A stretch of 64,000 nucleotides of DNA from Chitinophagales bacterium. GTDB taxonomy: Bacteria > Bacteroidota > Bacteroidia > Chitinophagales > JADIYW01. The notes under the pieces are model-generated. The model worked only from the letters and a program-made list of their open reading frames with translations, had not been told where the DNA came from and searched no databases. Each line of letters opens with the position of its first letter. Position 1 is the stretch's first letter. A program made the translations under genes and the position numbers. Below, piece by piece: positions 44,398-54,352 of this stretch. Where the stretch lies: assembly GCA_017984135.1 (NCBI GenBank), contig JAGNZZ010000008.1, positions 1 through 64,000 of the forward strand, written 5' to 3'.

Positions 44398-46035
44398 ATG
44401 AAAAAACACAAACGTAAAATTGTGTTCCCCGTTATGCTTACATTATTAGTAAGTACATTTTTTGTTTCCTGTTACCCATTGTCAACCGGTGCAAAACGTT
44501 GGCGCATAAAATTTGATAAAAATCTGCTTTCATTCAAAAAACAGTATTTAGAAGATACCTTATTGGTAAATGAACATCAACCCAATATTATCTTAATAGT
44601 AGCAGATGATTTAGGAATTAATGATGTTAGCAGTTATGGCAATTCCATAGTAGAAACTCCTAATATTGATGCACTCGCAAAAGAAGGTGTTCGTTGTACG
44701 CAAGCGTATGTAACATCTGCTGTATGTGCACCATCACGATGTGGCATTCTCACCGGACGATATCAACAAAGAAGTGGATTTGAAACCCAGCAAATGGAGT
44801 ATTACCCAACCAATATAATAGAATATTTGACTGGAAAATACGTTTCTCAAAAAGATAGCAATTGGGTGATTGCCACGAAGCCTAGATATCCGTATGAATG
44901 GCAAATTGCCAAACAAGGAATTCCTCCAACTGAAATAAACTTAGCCGAACTATTAAAAAAAGCAGATTATACCACAGGTATCATAGGAAAATGGCATTTG
45001 GGTCAAAATCCCAATTTGAACATTCCCAACAAACGTGGTTTCGATTATCAATACGGATGTTATGGCGCATTTACGCTGTATTCAGAAAATGTAATTCAAG
45101 ATGATATCGTAAACTATAAAAGACAATCTTTTTCTGCAAAATATCAATGGGATATGGCTCGTAAAGATGATGCCATGATTTACGAAAACAATCATAAAAT
45201 TAGACATGAAAAACAATATATCACGGATGCCATTCGCGATCGTTCGATACGTTTTATTGATGAAAATAAAAATAAACCATTCTTTTTATACATTCCTTTT
45301 ACAGCACCTCATGAGCCATATCAAGCACAATTGGATTTATATATAAAAGAATTTCAAAAAGTAAAAGATAAAAAGAAAGCCGTTTATAATTCCATTATTC
45401 GTTCCTTGGACAATGCCATCGGTAAGATTCTTCAAAAAGTAAAAGACGAAGGTTTAGATGAAAATACACTTATCATTTTTATGAGTGACAATGGTTCTGC
45501 TTCTTATACTGGAATTACGAGTAATGAACCTTTAAAAGGAGGTAAGCTCACGCTATTTGAAGGTGGTATAAATGTACCTTTTATTCTGAAATGGAAGAAT
45601 CATTTGCCCGAAAATAGTATCTATCAAAATCCTATTATTTCCTTAGATATTTTTTCCACAGTTTCTGCTATTGCAAATATTCCATTGCCCAACGATAGAG
45701 TGTATGATGGCGTAAATTTAATCCCATTTTTAAAAAATGAAATTCAAATAGAACCACATAAAGAATTATTTTGGAGGATTGACCATGCTCATGCCATACG
45801 TAAAGGACAATATAAATTAATTTTTAGCTCACGTGATCAATGGAAAGAATTGTATGACTTAGAAAACGACAAAGGTGAAAATTTTAATCTGATTGATAGT
45901 ATGCCTGAAAAAGCAAAAGAATTGGAACAAGATTTATTAAAATGGGAAAATACGTTGCCCAAAAAACCTTTATGGCCTCGAATAATGGATTATAAATTTA
46001 TTTTGGACGGAAAAACCTACTTGTTTCCTGCTTAA
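44398..46035 (+). CDS. Sulfatase, lipoprotein
   Basis: A 545-residue type I sulfatase. A lipobox VSTFFVSC (Cys25) anchors it to a membrane. The active-site Cys110 lies in SAVCAPSRCGILTGRY, the CxPSR motif in which Cys becomes formylglycine. Metal ligands lie in VADDLGINDV, TAPHEP, and IIFMSDNGSASYTG. LFEGGINVPFILKW completes the fold. It hydrolyses sulfate esters, probably of glycans; specificity is unknown. The maturation enzyme is encoded 13 bp downstream. Confidence 0.93.
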   Translation: MKKHKRKIVFPVMLTLLVSTFFVSCYPLSTGAKRWRIKFDKNLLSFKKQYLEDTLLVNEHQPNIILIVADDLGINDVSSYGNSIVETPNIDALAKEGVRCTQAYVTSAVCAPSRCGILTGRYQQRSGFETQQMEYYPTNIIEYLTGKYVSQKDSNWVIATKPRYPYEWQIAKQGIPPTEINLAELLKKADYTTGIIGKWHLGQNPNLNIPNKRGFDYQYGCYGAFTLYSENVIQDDIVNYKRQSFSAKYQWDMARKDDAMIYENNHKIRHEKQYITDAIRDRSIRFIDENKNKPFFLYIPFTAPHEPYQAQLDLYIKEFQKVKDKKKAVYNSIIRSLDNAIGKILQKVKDEGLDENTLIIFMSDNGSASYTGITSNEPLKGGKLTLFEGGINVPFILKWKNHLPENSIYQNPIISLDIFSTVSAIANIPLPNDRVYDGVNLIPFLKNEIQIEPHKELFWRIDHAHAIRKGQYKLIFSSRDQWKELYDLENDKGENFNLIDSMPEKAKELEQDLLKWENTLPKKPLWPRIMDYKFILDGKTYLFPA

Positions 46036-46048
46036 ACAAAAAAGCAAT

Positions 46049-46996
46049 ATGATAAAAATTAGCTATTTCTTTATTTTGTTTAGTATGCTTTCATGCATAA
46101 CCAAACAGAAGAATTATGATGGCATGACTTTTATAAAAGGTGGAACATTTCAAATGGGCGCAGACAATGCACAAGCTCGTTTTGATGAATTTCCTAAGCA
46201 TAAAGTAACAGTTTCTGATTTCTGGATAGATAATACAGAAGTAACCAACGCGCAATTCAAAAAATTTGTTGATGCTTCTCAATATGTCACTACTGCTGAA
46301 AAAGATTTTGAATACACAGACAATCAAGGAAATAAAATAAAACAAAAAGCTGGCTCATTGGTATTTCAAAAACTAAAAAAAGAGGAGATAGCCAACCCAA
46401 ACACATGGTGGAAATTTGTAGAAGGGGCAAATTGGAAACATCCACAAGGACCCAATTCTTCCATTATCGATAAAGATAATTATCCAGTAGTACACATTTC
46501 TTGGTTAGATGCAAAAGCTTATTGTCAATGGAGTAATAAACGATTACCTACTGAAGCCGAGTGGGAATTTGCCGCAAGAGGTGGTTTGCAAAATAACCTT
46601 TATTCTTGGGGAAATGAACCCGTGAACATTGGCAACCCAAAATGCAACAGTTGGGATGGTAATTTCCCATATTTAAATTTATTGACAGATAAATTTGAAT
46701 TAAATGCACCAGTAAAATCATTTTCACCCAACACGTACGGATTATATGATATGGCTGGAAATGTTTGGGAATGGTGCAGCGATTGGTATGATGAAAATTA
46801 TTATTCAAAGTGTTTGGAAAATGCTACCTTTAATAATCCAGAAAACAAACAAGTGAACGAGCTTAAAGAAAAAGTAATTCGCAGTGGCTCGTTTCTATGT
46901 AATGATAGTTATTGTTCCGGCTTTAGAGTTGCAGCAAGAATGAAAACCAATATGGAAACCAGTTTAGAACATACCGGTTTCAGATGTGTAAAATAA
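46049..46996 (+). CDS. Formylglycine-generating enzyme, lipoprotein
   Basis: A 315-residue FGE-sulfatase family enzyme. A lipobox FSMLSC (Cys16) predicts export. It has FIKGGTFQMGADN, FWIDNTEVTNAQF, RLPTEAEWEFAARGGL, YGLYDMAGNVWEWCSDW and, at the end, SGSFLCNDSYCSGFRVAAR, with the paired Cys (C284/C289) of real FGE. FGE converts the sulfatase Cys to formylglycine using O2 and Cu. Being 13 bp after the sulfatase, it likely serves it, and the shared lipobox puts both in the same compartment. Nearest neighbour downstream: an outer-membrane protein 28 bp away. Confidence 0.92.
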   Translation: MIKISYFFILFSMLSCITKQKNYDGMTFIKGGTFQMGADNAQARFDEFPKHKVTVSDFWIDNTEVTNAQFKKFVDASQYVTTAEKDFEYTDNQGNKIKQKAGSLVFQKLKKEEIANPNTWWKFVEGANWKHPQGPNSSIIDKDNYPVVHISWLDAKAYCQWSNKRLPTEAEWEFAARGGLQNNLYSWGNEPVNIGNPKCNSWDGNFPYLNLLTDKFELNAPVKSFSPNTYGLYDMAGNVWEWCSDWYDENYYSKCLENATFNNPENKQVNELKEKVIRSGSFLCNDSYCSGFRVAARMKTNMETSLEHTGFRCVK

Positions 46997-47024
46997 ATAA
47001 ACAGAATTTTTTCTTACTAATAAA

Positions 47025-47738
47025 ATGAAATCTATTCTCCTTACTTTTTGTCTCTTATTAATCGGCTTTCATTTGAATGCAGATGAAGTGATTGAGGATA
47101 GCATTCCTGTTCAATTGGATATTTATAAACAAAAAAGAAAACCATTATTTTTTAAAACAGGCAGTCGTATTCATTTACAATTAGGTGGTCAATTGGGAGG
47201 CAACATTAACTATTTCAAGTATAAAAATGGGTTACAAAGAGACGTTTCAGTTGGATATCAAGGTGGACTATTCTTACGTGTAAGTAGGCAATTGGCTTTT
47301 GTTCAAATTGAAATAAATATGTTGCGTTCTTTAGTGTTTTTAGAAAATGGCGTGTTTAACCGTGAAATAGGTAGCAATATTCCTTTTGATAAATTGAAAT
47401 TAAAATATTATACCGTTGGAATGCCATTGATCTTTGGAGTGTATGCTGTGAAAAATCCATTGTACAAATTGCGAATTTATTCCGGTTTAGAGCTTGATTT
47501 TTTAACTAAGGTTAAAGCTACCATAGAACAAAATGACAATGAAATATATAGGTTAACGAAGCCAGAAAAACGAAAGATATTTAGAACCACACAGTTTAGT
47601 TTTCAATTGGGAACAGGTATGGATATCGCCATGTTTATTTTTGACGTGAAATACAGTATTGGTATGAGCAGTTACTTTAGAGAAAGATATAGAACTCAAA
47701 CACATCTATTTCAGTTTACAATGGGTGCTATTTTTTGA
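47025..47738 (+). CDS. Outer-membrane beta-barrel protein (PorT-like)
   Basis: A 237-residue exported protein. The signal peptide (about 1-19) ends near HLNADE. The rest, with LQLGGQLGGNINYFKY, YQGGLFLRVSRQLAFVQIEIN, YTVGMPLIFGVYAV, RIYSGLEL, FQLGTGMDIAMFIFDVKYSIG and a terminal FTMGAIF, looks like an eight-stranded barrel of the PorT/OMP_b-brl_2 type. It starts 28 bp after FGE, so it may be the last gene of that transcript. Function unknown. Confidence 0.75.
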   Translation: MKSILLTFCLLLIGFHLNADEVIEDSIPVQLDIYKQKRKPLFFKTGSRIHLQLGGQLGGNINYFKYKNGLQRDVSVGYQGGLFLRVSRQLAFVQIEINMLRSLVFLENGVFNREIGSNIPFDKLKLKYYTVGMPLIFGVYAVKNPLYKLRIYSGLELDFLTKVKATIEQNDNEIYRLTKPEKRKIFRTTQFSFQLGTGMDIAMFIFDVKYSIGMSSYFRERYRTQTHLFQFTMGAIF

Positions 47739-47789
47739 CATTTAACGATTTATTTTTATTTTCCTAATTTCTATTTTTAATCGACTTAT

Positions 47790-47797
47790 TACTTTCG
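47790..47797 (+). promoter_or_regulatory. Putative -7 box (TACTTTCG)
   Basis: TACTTTCG ends 7 bp before the ATG of the cyclotransferase gene; a TTTG to TTCG variant of the consensus. Very short leader. Confidence 0.35.
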
Positions 47798-47804
47798 CAT
47801 ATCA

Positions 47805-48197
47805 ATGGCAACTTTCTTATTTACTTATGGCACATTACGACTAAACAAAAGTCATCCTATGGCCAACTACTTGTCAATTAATTCAAAACTAGTAGGCTTG
47901 GGTATTTTATCAAAAGCAAAATTATACACAAATAATGAATTTCCAGCCTTAATAGAAACATCCGATGAAACCAATGAAGTAATTGGTGATGTATTTGAAT
48001 TGGATGCTCATTTTGATTGGAAAATACTAGACGATTACGAAGGCATCGGCATCGGCGAACCTCCTTATGAATATAGAAGAGTACAACGTGTAACGATTTA
48101 TGAAAATAAACCAATTGAATGTTGGGTGTATTTTTACAATCATCCTTTGTCAATTAATGCCCAACTTATCGAATCAGGTGATTTTTTAAATCCTTAA
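47805..48197 (+). CDS. Gamma-glutamylcyclotransferase-like protein (AIG2/GGACT fold)
   Basis: A 130-residue protein with the family start FLFTYGTLRLNKS (YGTLR loop), GDVFELDAHF and the catalytic-site DDYEGIGIGEPPYEYRR, where the Glu in DYEG is the general acid/base. Such proteins release 5-oxoproline from gamma-glutamyl compounds, but bacterial YtfP-like members are poorly tested. It is a single small gene followed by a short exported protein. Confidence 0.85.
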   Translation: MATFLFTYGTLRLNKSHPMANYLSINSKLVGLGILSKAKLYTNNEFPALIETSDETNEVIGDVFELDAHFDWKILDDYEGIGIGEPPYEYRRVQRVTIYENKPIECWVYFYNHPLSINAQLIESGDFLNP

Positions 48198-48236
48198 TCT
48201 AATTAAACAATCGGATTTATTTTGTGTTTTTATAAT

Positions 48237-48476
48237 ATGCGAAGTATCATTCTATTGATGAGTTTATTATTTTCTAATTTTGTAGATGCACAAGATAGCA
48301 CCTTTATTCAATCTCAATTGAAAAATAGAGTATTGAAAAATAATATTAACTATCCCAAAGATTCAATTTCCTTTCGTGTTCCAAAGTTAAAACAAGGCAT
48401 AATTTGTGATTTTGAAGATAAACTAAACAGGAAAAAAATACCATTAAATTTTAGCTTAGGCAATTTTAAATACTAA
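48237..48476 (+). CDS. Small exported protein, unknown function
   Basis: A product of about 79 residues with a convincing signal peptide (MRSIILLMSLLFSNFVDAQ) and a short mature part of about 60 residues with no recognised domain (VLKNNINYPKDSISF ... LNFSLGNF). An upstream TTG would add five residues but lies in an AT-rich leader. It sits between the cyclotransferase and the DUF1801 gene. It could be real, but there is no comparative support. Confidence 0.4.
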   Translation: MRSIILLMSLLFSNFVDAQDSTFIQSQLKNRVLKNNINYPKDSISFRVPKLKQGIICDFEDKLNRKKIPLNFSLGNFKY

Positions 48477-48500
48477 TATTGTATTTTAATTTCATTTTTT

Positions 48501-48890
48501 ATGGAAGAAATTTTGCTCTACCATCAATCATTGGCTGAACACGAACAGCAAATATGTACTTTACTTTCATCAATTATTACTAAAGAATTGAATACTTCAA
48601 CTTGTAAAATTTGGCATCGTCATCCCGTTTGGTTTATAAACAATAATCCAATTGTTGGGTATAGTAAACAGAAAGCAGGTATTCGTTTAATGTTTTGGAG
48701 TGGCATTGATTTTCATGAACCTATTTTGTCTGTTGAAGGTAGAAAATTTAAAGATGCATCTGTTTTCTTTAATGCAGTCAATGAAATTGATATAGCCATC
48801 ATTAAACGTTGTTTACATAAATCGAAAATAATCCAATGGGATTATAAAAATCTAATAAAACGGAAAGGAAAATTATTAAAAGTGGAATAA
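48501..48890 (+). CDS. DUF1801 family protein
   Basis: A 129-residue cytosolic protein. The block CKIWHRHPVWFINNNPIVGYSKQKAGIRLMFWSG, here cited as HRHPVWFINNNPIVGY and IRLMFWSG, is that of DUF1801/YdhG-like proteins, which have a small alpha/beta fold and no assigned activity. The end is Lys-rich (KRKGKLLKVE). It has no partner. Confidence 0.78.
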   Translation: MEEILLYHQSLAEHEQQICTLLSSIITKELNTSTCKIWHRHPVWFINNNPIVGYSKQKAGIRLMFWSGIDFHEPILSVEGRKFKDASVFFNAVNEIDIAIIKRCLHKSKIIQWDYKNLIKRKGKLLKVE

Positions 48891-48951
48891 TATTTAAGAA
48901 TAATAAATTTTGTTTAACTTATTTCTAGCTGTTTAATTCAGAACTAATCCT

Positions 48952-48959
48952 TAATTTCG
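48952..48959 (+). promoter_or_regulatory. Putative -7 box of the threonine dehydratase gene
   Basis: TAATTTCG, followed by CAGT and the ATG at 48964. A near-leaderless variant of the consensus. Confidence 0.4.
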
Positions 48960-48963
48960 CAGT

Positions 48964-50220
48964 ATGCCAACCGCTCTACCAAGTACCAAAGGAATTCTGC
49001 AAGCAAAAAAAAATCTTGAAGGAATCAGCGAAATAACACCCTTAAAACTCAATCAAATTCTTTCTGACGAAATTGGCGCAAAAGTATTTTTAAAAAGAGA
49101 AGATTTGCAAATTGTTCGTTCTTATAAAATTCGTGGTGCGTATAATTTTATATCTCAACTTAGTAGTGCCGAAAAAAAGAAAGGCGTAGTGTGTGCGTCT
49201 GCCGGTAACCATGCACAAGGATTTGCCTATTCTTGTAATTTATTAAAAATTAAAGGAACCGTGTTCATGCCAGCGCCAACACCTAAGCAAAAAGTGGAAG
49301 CAGTGCGACGTGTAGGAAAACAATTTATCGACATTGTGCTTTCTGGTGATACGTACGACGATGCAAAAGCAGCTGCATTTAAATTTATGCATACGCACAA
49401 TATGATTTTTGTTCCACCATTCGACCATAAATTAATTATTGAAGGGCAAGGAACCGTTGGCATTGAAATTTTAGAACAAATAGGCAAAAAGAAAATAGAT
49501 TATTTATTTGTGCCAATTGGAGGTGGTGGTTTGTGCGCCGGATTAATCACTTACTTTAAAGAATTTTCTCCCAACACAAAAATCGTTGGAGTTGAACCAT
49601 TAGGCGCTCCAGCAATGCATAATTCTATTCAAAAAAATAAAATTGTAAAACTCCAAAAAATAGATAATTTCGTAGATGGAGCAGCTGTAAAACAAGTTGG
49701 ACAAATTCCTTTTGATATTTGCAAATCGTATTTAGGCGATGTAGTGTTAGTGCCAGAAGGCCGAATTTGTACTAAAATTATGCAACTCTATAATTCCGAT
49801 GCTATCGTATTAGAGCCTGCTGGCACATTGAGCGTGGCTGCATTAGGTTATTACAAAGAAAATTTAAAAGGAAAAAATATTGTTTGTGTTATTAGTGGAG
49901 GAAATAACGACATAGAACGTATGCCAGATTTCAAAGAACGTTCTTTAATCTTTGAAGGATTAAAACATTTTTTCATTATCAAATTCCCTCAACGTGCCGG
50001 CGCTTTAAAACAATTTGTTACTAAAGTACTTTCAGACAATGAGGATATTACACTTTTTGAATATACCAAGAAAAACAGTAAAGAAAGTGGACCTGCATTG
50101 GTGGGTATAGAACTGAAATACAAAGAAGATTATGAACAACTTATTAAACGAATGAACAAATACAAAGTTGATTTTGTACCATTAAACGACAATCCCATGT
50201 TGTTTAATTTTTTAATTTAA
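48964..50220 (+). CDS. ilvA: Threonine dehydratase (threonine ammonia-lyase)
   Basis: A 418-residue PLP enzyme that deaminates threonine to 2-oxobutyrate, the first step to isoleucine. The Schiff-base K55 lies in IVRSYKIRGAYNF, with SAGNHAQGFA and the phosphate-binding VPIGGGGLCAGL. The C-terminal part (about 330-418) has a single regulatory ACT-like domain (KFPQRAGALKQFVTKVL), as in short IlvA of Bacteroidota. Thus isoleucine feedback is plausible. It would draw on threonine from thrABC. Confidence 0.93.
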   Translation: MPTALPSTKGILQAKKNLEGISEITPLKLNQILSDEIGAKVFLKREDLQIVRSYKIRGAYNFISQLSSAEKKKGVVCASAGNHAQGFAYSCNLLKIKGTVFMPAPTPKQKVEAVRRVGKQFIDIVLSGDTYDDAKAAAFKFMHTHNMIFVPPFDHKLIIEGQGTVGIEILEQIGKKKIDYLFVPIGGGGLCAGLITYFKEFSPNTKIVGVEPLGAPAMHNSIQKNKIVKLQKIDNFVDGAAVKQVGQIPFDICKSYLGDVVLVPEGRICTKIMQLYNSDAIVLEPAGTLSVAALGYYKENLKGKNIVCVISGGNNDIERMPDFKERSLIFEGLKHFFIIKFPQRAGALKQFVTKVLSDNEDITLFEYTKKNSKESGPALVGIELKYKEDYEQLIKRMNKYKVDFVPLNDNPMLFNFLI

Positions 50221-50229
50221 GCTCATTTT

Positions 50230-50712
50230 CTAATACTTAATTTTATATTTTTTGACCTCGAATAGCTTTTTTAAAGATAGCATTTGCGTCGTCCGTTTAT
50301 TTACTTGTTTAATAAATGGAATCTTTGGATCATCACTAAAACGAACACCATCACATTCAAAACAAATTAATAAGTATCGGATAATTTTTCCTTTTTTATA
50401 ATAATTTACAGCATGTCGTGGTATAAAACACTTAGCAACATCTTCTGTTCCATTTTGCTTTATAGCTTGACTTAAAGAATAAATCAAAGCACTAGATTTG
50501 TCTTTTTTAAGCCCATTCTTCCAAATCATTTTCTCAACAGCTATATATTTTTTATACGTATTTAACCTCAAACTGTCTTTCCAACTTGCACCATAATTGG
50601 ATACATCATTCGTTTTAAAATAACTCAATGTGATGCTATCATATACACCATTTTGCGCAAAAGATGAACTATAATAGATCATAAATAAGATGCATAATTT
50701 GCTCCATTTCAT
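50230..50712 (-). CDS. Small exported protein, unknown function
   Basis: A 160-residue product with a clear signal peptide (MKWSKLCILFMIYYSSSFAQ) and a charged body containing two Cys (AKCFIPRHAVNYY and LICFECDGVRFSDD) and many basic residues. I do not recognise a family. It lies next to and convergent with ilvA, and upstream of another small exported protein, transcribed away from it. Confidence 0.5.
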   Translation of the reverse strand: MKWSKLCILFMIYYSSSFAQNGVYDSITLSYFKTNDVSNYGASWKDSLRLNTYKKYIAVEKMIWKNGLKKDKSSALIYSLSQAIKQNGTEDVAKCFIPRHAVNYYKKGKIIRYLLICFECDGVRFSDDPKIPFIKQVNKRTTQMLSLKKLFEVKKYKIKY

Positions 50713-50836
50713 ACTTAAATGTACTATAAAAATTTTAACATAGATTGGTATTATTTTTGATTATTTTTGACCAACAATCAAGATTGTTTTCTTATTGATT
50801 AGTAAATTATATAAATAATTAAACCATAAATTAAGT

Positions 50837-51721
50837 ATGAAGCATTTCCTAATTCTATTTTTTGCAATGTTTTATATCCAAATAACGAATGCACAAACCA
50901 CCGATTTGAAAATTATTTCCAATATTGGTGTTCAAACGGATTATACTTTTGAAGGTGCGAAAGGAATTAACCTAACGTTTCAATATAATTTTTTGCCCAT
51001 AATTGAACAAACGCATAACGATACTATTTTAGAAGATAGTAAATTTTATTTAAAAATAAAATTATTTGAAAATAACCAATCGGTTATGCCAGCAGCTGGC
51101 TATCATGCCATTGAGAATGTGGATCAAAAATTAGAGTATGTAATTGTATTTTCAGGATTGGATTTTGACGCTTCCAAAATAAGCAAGAAAGTAACACAAT
51201 TTATACCATATTCAGCACTCAATATGCCTCAGGGTTTTCACGTAATGCATGTGCAGGCACAATTAAGTGGCAAAGATGCAGTTGGTACTTTGTATAAACA
51301 AACAATCCAAAAAGAAAAAATAGAATTTGACAAGCCAGCTACTCAAATTTTTACGATGAATATTGATCATGTTGAGGTGAATCCATTTAATTCTAGTGGA
51401 CAGGCTTGGGATTATGCCATCTTTAAAACAGATGCACCCGATGTAGGTGTGAATATTATGGTGGGAAATACAACTGTGTACAAAAAAAACGTAAACGATT
51501 CGTACATGTTTGCCGCCGGACCAGACGCGCGCAATATCTCGTTTACTATTTCTAAAAATGATAAAGTAGTCGTTAAAGTTGAAGATATAGACATCATGTT
51601 TCATGATTTTATAGCAAAATGGATTTTCTCCACCAATAAAATGCCTGGAGTATTATACACTTTTAAGAAGCCAAGTAGTACCAACATCAAATCATGCTTA
51701 CTTACTTTTACGTACGAATAA
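50837..51721 (+). CDS. Exported beta-rich protein, unknown function
   Basis: A 294-residue product. The signal peptide (about 1-19) ends near TNAQT. The mature part has repeated beta segments, for example LKIISNIGVQTDYTFEGAKGI and YAIFKTDAPDVGVNIMVG (partly cited as NIGVQTDYTF and DAPDVGVNIMVG), and looks like one or two extracellular domains. I do not recognise a family. No operon partner is seen; upstream are several T-rich promoter-like strings. Confidence 0.5.
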   Translation: MKHFLILFFAMFYIQITNAQTTDLKIISNIGVQTDYTFEGAKGINLTFQYNFLPIIEQTHNDTILEDSKFYLKIKLFENNQSVMPAAGYHAIENVDQKLEYVIVFSGLDFDASKISKKVTQFIPYSALNMPQGFHVMHVQAQLSGKDAVGTLYKQTIQKEKIEFDKPATQIFTMNIDHVEVNPFNSSGQAWDYAIFKTDAPDVGVNIMVGNTTVYKKNVNDSYMFAAGPDARNISFTISKNDKVVVKVEDIDIMFHDFIAKWIFSTNKMPGVLYTFKKPSSTNIKSCLLTFTYE

Positions 51722-51868
51722 TCTGATTTAATTGCTTTTGTTTTTGAAAATGGAAGGTTTAATTTTATATTAAGCCTATTATTTTATGGTTTTTTAAAAT
51801 AAATCAGTATTTTTTAGTTGTATCTTTAGCACTCTTCAATTTTATATTACATTAATTTATTATTTCAA

Positions 51869-53077
51869 ATGAAAGATTATTCCGCCGAATCGTTGGAGTT
51901 GCACGAAAAACTAAAAGGTAAAATTTCTATTTCTTTAAAAACAGAATTAGAAACGAAAAACGATTTGACATTATGCTATTCTCCGGGCGTTGCCGAGCCG
52001 GTGCGTCAAATAGCCAATGATATAGAAAAAGTTTGGGATTTAACTATTAAAGGAAATATGGTTGCAGTTGTTTCGGATGGATCTGCTATTTTAGGTTTAG
52101 GTAATTTAGGCCCCGAAGCGGCTATTCCGGTAATGGAAGGTAAAGCGATGTTATTTAAAAAATTTGCAGATGTGGATGCATTTCCAATTTGCTTAAATAC
52201 ACAAAATACTGAAGAAATTATTCAAACCATACGTAATATTGCTCCCGTTTTTGGTGGTATTAATTTAGAAGATATTTCATCTCCTCGTTGTTTTGAAATC
52301 GAAGAACGCCTTCAAACATTAGGCATTCCAGTTTTTCACGATGACCAACATGGAACGGCAATTGTAGTATTGGCTGGTATAGTGAACGCATGTAAATTAT
52401 TAAACAAAAAAATTGAAGAATTGAATGTTGTCATTAATGGTGCTGGAGCCGCTGGTTTGGCTATAACAAAATTATTGATTTGCAATGATGTAGATAAAGA
52501 TGTTTGTACACCAGTTAATCAAATTATTATGTGCGATTCTAAAGGTATAATTCATCGCGACCGTTCTGATTTAAATGATTTTAAACGAGAAATTTTAAAA
52601 TATACCAACCCAAATAATACAAAAGGAACACTTAAAACGGCCTTGAAAAATGCAGATGTATTTATCGGTGTTAGCCAAGCCAACCAACTTACCACGGAAG
52701 ATGTAATGACCATGAATCCTCAGCCTATCATTTTCCCATTGGCAAACCCAATTCCCGAAATTTCTCCAGAAGCAGCTTACAAAGGTGGTGCTGGCGTAGT
52801 TGGAACAGGAAGAAGCGATATTCCAAATCAGATTAATAACGTGCTCGCATTTCCCGGAATCTTTAAAGGTGCGTTGGAAATTCGTGCCCGCAGAATTACA
52901 CCTCGCATGAAAGTTGCAGCAGCTTATGCTATTGCAGATTGTGTACAAGAGTTAAGTAGAGATCACATCATTCCTTCTACATTAGATTTGAATGTTGCCA
53001 AAAATGTGGCACAAGCTGTAAAAGATGCTTATGTTGAAGATATGAAACGCTTGGAAACACCTAAGCATGCCTTGTAA
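51869..53077 (+). CDS. NAD(P)-dependent malic enzyme
   Basis: A 402-residue enzyme that decarboxylates malate to pyruvate. The N-terminal malic domain has [47 protein letters not shown] (core [13 protein letters not shown]) and [15 protein letters not shown]; the NAD-binding domain has [15 protein letters not shown] and [15 protein letters not shown]. It lacks the C-terminal phosphotransacetylase-like part of MaeB, so it is the short form. It links the TCA cycle to pyruvate, together with mdh at 36379-37314. A TATCTTTA at 51821 may be its -7 box. Confidence 0.92.
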   Translation: MKDYSAESLELHEKLKGKISISLKTELETKNDLTLCYSPGVAEPVRQIANDIEKVWDLTIKGNMVAVVSDGSAILGLGNLGPEAAIPVMEGKAMLFKKFADVDAFPICLNTQNTEEIIQTIRNIAPVFGGINLEDISSPRCFEIEERLQTLGIPVFHDDQHGTAIVVLAGIVNACKLLNKKIEELNVVINGAGAAGLAITKLLICNDVDKDVCTPVNQIIMCDSKGIIHRDRSDLNDFKREILKYTNPNNTKGTLKTALKNADVFIGVSQANQLTTEDVMTMNPQPIIFPLANPIPEISPEAAYKGGAGVVGTGRSDIPNQINNVLAFPGIFKGALEIRARRITPRMKVAAAYAIADCVQELSRDHIIPSTLDLNVAKNVAQAVKDAYVEDMKRLETPKHAL

Positions 53078-53095
53078 TCGTATTTGAAAATATAC

Positions 53096-54352
53096 TTATT
53101 TAGTAACCGGTTTTCTATACCATCTGTTCTTGGACTTCTTTTTTTGTTGTGATTTAGGCGTTTGTGTCAATTCTTTCGGTAATTGCTCAACTATTTTCGG
53201 TTCTAATACTGTTTGTGCAATTAAATAAGGATGATCCGTTCTTACAGGAATTTGCTTGTTAATTAATTTCTGAATATCGCGAAGCAATAGTTTCTCTTCC
53301 GTATCACAAAATGATAAAGCAATTCCAGAATTTCCAGCTCTTCCAGTTCTTCCAATTCGATGTACATATGTTTCCGGCACTTCTGGTAATTCAAAATTAA
53401 AAACATGCGTCAAGTCATCTACATCAATACCTCGTGCGGCTATATCAGTAGCTACCAATACTCTAATCGCACCATTTTTAAAATTTTGCAAAGCTGCTTG
53501 TCTAGCATTTTGCGATTTATTACCATGTATCGCCGAAGATTTGATTGTTGCTGCATTTAATATTTTTACCACTTTATCAGCACCATGTTTGGTGCGTGTA
53601 AATACCAATGCACTTTTTATTTTTTTATCTTTTAATAGTAAGGTTAATAACGCTGCTTTATTTTTCTTCTCTACAAAAAAGATAGATTGGTCAATCGTAT
53701 CTGCGGTGGAGGAAACTGGTGTTACTTCTACTTTTGTTGGTTGTGTTAAAATAGAATTGGCTAAGTCTTTAATTTCATGTGGCATGGTTGCAGAGAAAAA
53801 TAGCGTTTGCCTTTTGTTAGGTAATTTAGCAATTACTTTTTTTACATCATTAACAAAACCCATGTCTAGCATTCGATCTGCTTCATCTAATACAAAAATT
53901 TGAATGGAACGCAAATCCACAAAACCTTGCTGCATTAAATCTAATAATCTTCCTGGTGTAGCAATTAAAACATCTACTCCTTTTTGTAAATCCATCACTT
54001 GTGCATGTTGAGAAACACCTCCAAAAATTACACTCCATTTTAATGGGATATGTTTTCCATAAGCTGTAAAACTTTCTTGTATTTGGATAGCTAATTCACG
54101 TGTGGGTGTTAAGATTAATGTTTTTGGCGCTTTCGATTTCTTTCCATTTACAAAGTCTTCTGCTAAAAGTTGTAATATAGGAATTGCAAATGCAGCTGTT
54201 TTTCCAGTTCCAGTTTGTGCGCATCCTAAAACATCTTTTCGTTGTAAGATGAGAGGAATGGTTCGCGCTTGAATTGGTGTTGGAGTTTCGTAACCTTCGG
54301 TTTGTAATGCCTTTAAAATAGGCTCAATTAAGTTTAAGTCTTTAAATAACAT
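53096..54352 (-). CDS. DEAD-box RNA helicase (RhlE-like)
   Basis: A 418-residue ATP-dependent RNA helicase. It has the Q motif (PTPIQARTIPLIL), Walker A AQTGTGKTAAFA, PTRELAIQI, DEAD in FVLDEADRMLDMGF, SAT, and HRIGRTGRAG, plus a basic C-terminal tail (KSQQKKKSKNRWYRK) for RNA binding. RhlE-type enzymes work in ribosome assembly, RNA turnover or cold adaptation. Its ATG is followed by a long AT-rich leader region (54353-54656) without promoter box. Convergent with malic enzyme. Confidence 0.93.
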   Translation of the reverse strand: MLFKDLNLIEPILKALQTEGYETPTPIQARTIPLILQRKDVLGCAQTGTGKTAAFAIPILQLLAEDFVNGKKSKAPKTLILTPTRELAIQIQESFTAYGKHIPLKWSVIFGGVSQHAQVMDLQKGVDVLIATPGRLLDLMQQGFVDLRSIQIFVLDEADRMLDMGFVNDVKKVIAKLPNKRQTLFFSATMPHEIKDLANSILTQPTKVEVTPVSSTADTIDQSIFFVEKKNKAALLTLLLKDKKIKSALVFTRTKHGADKVVKILNAATIKSSAIHGNKSQNARQAALQNFKNGAIRVLVATDIAARGIDVDDLTHVFNFELPEVPETYVHRIGRTGRAGNSGIALSFCDTEEKLLLRDIQKLINKQIPVRTDHPYLIAQTVLEPKIVEQLPKELTQTPKSQQKKKSKNRWYRKPVTK

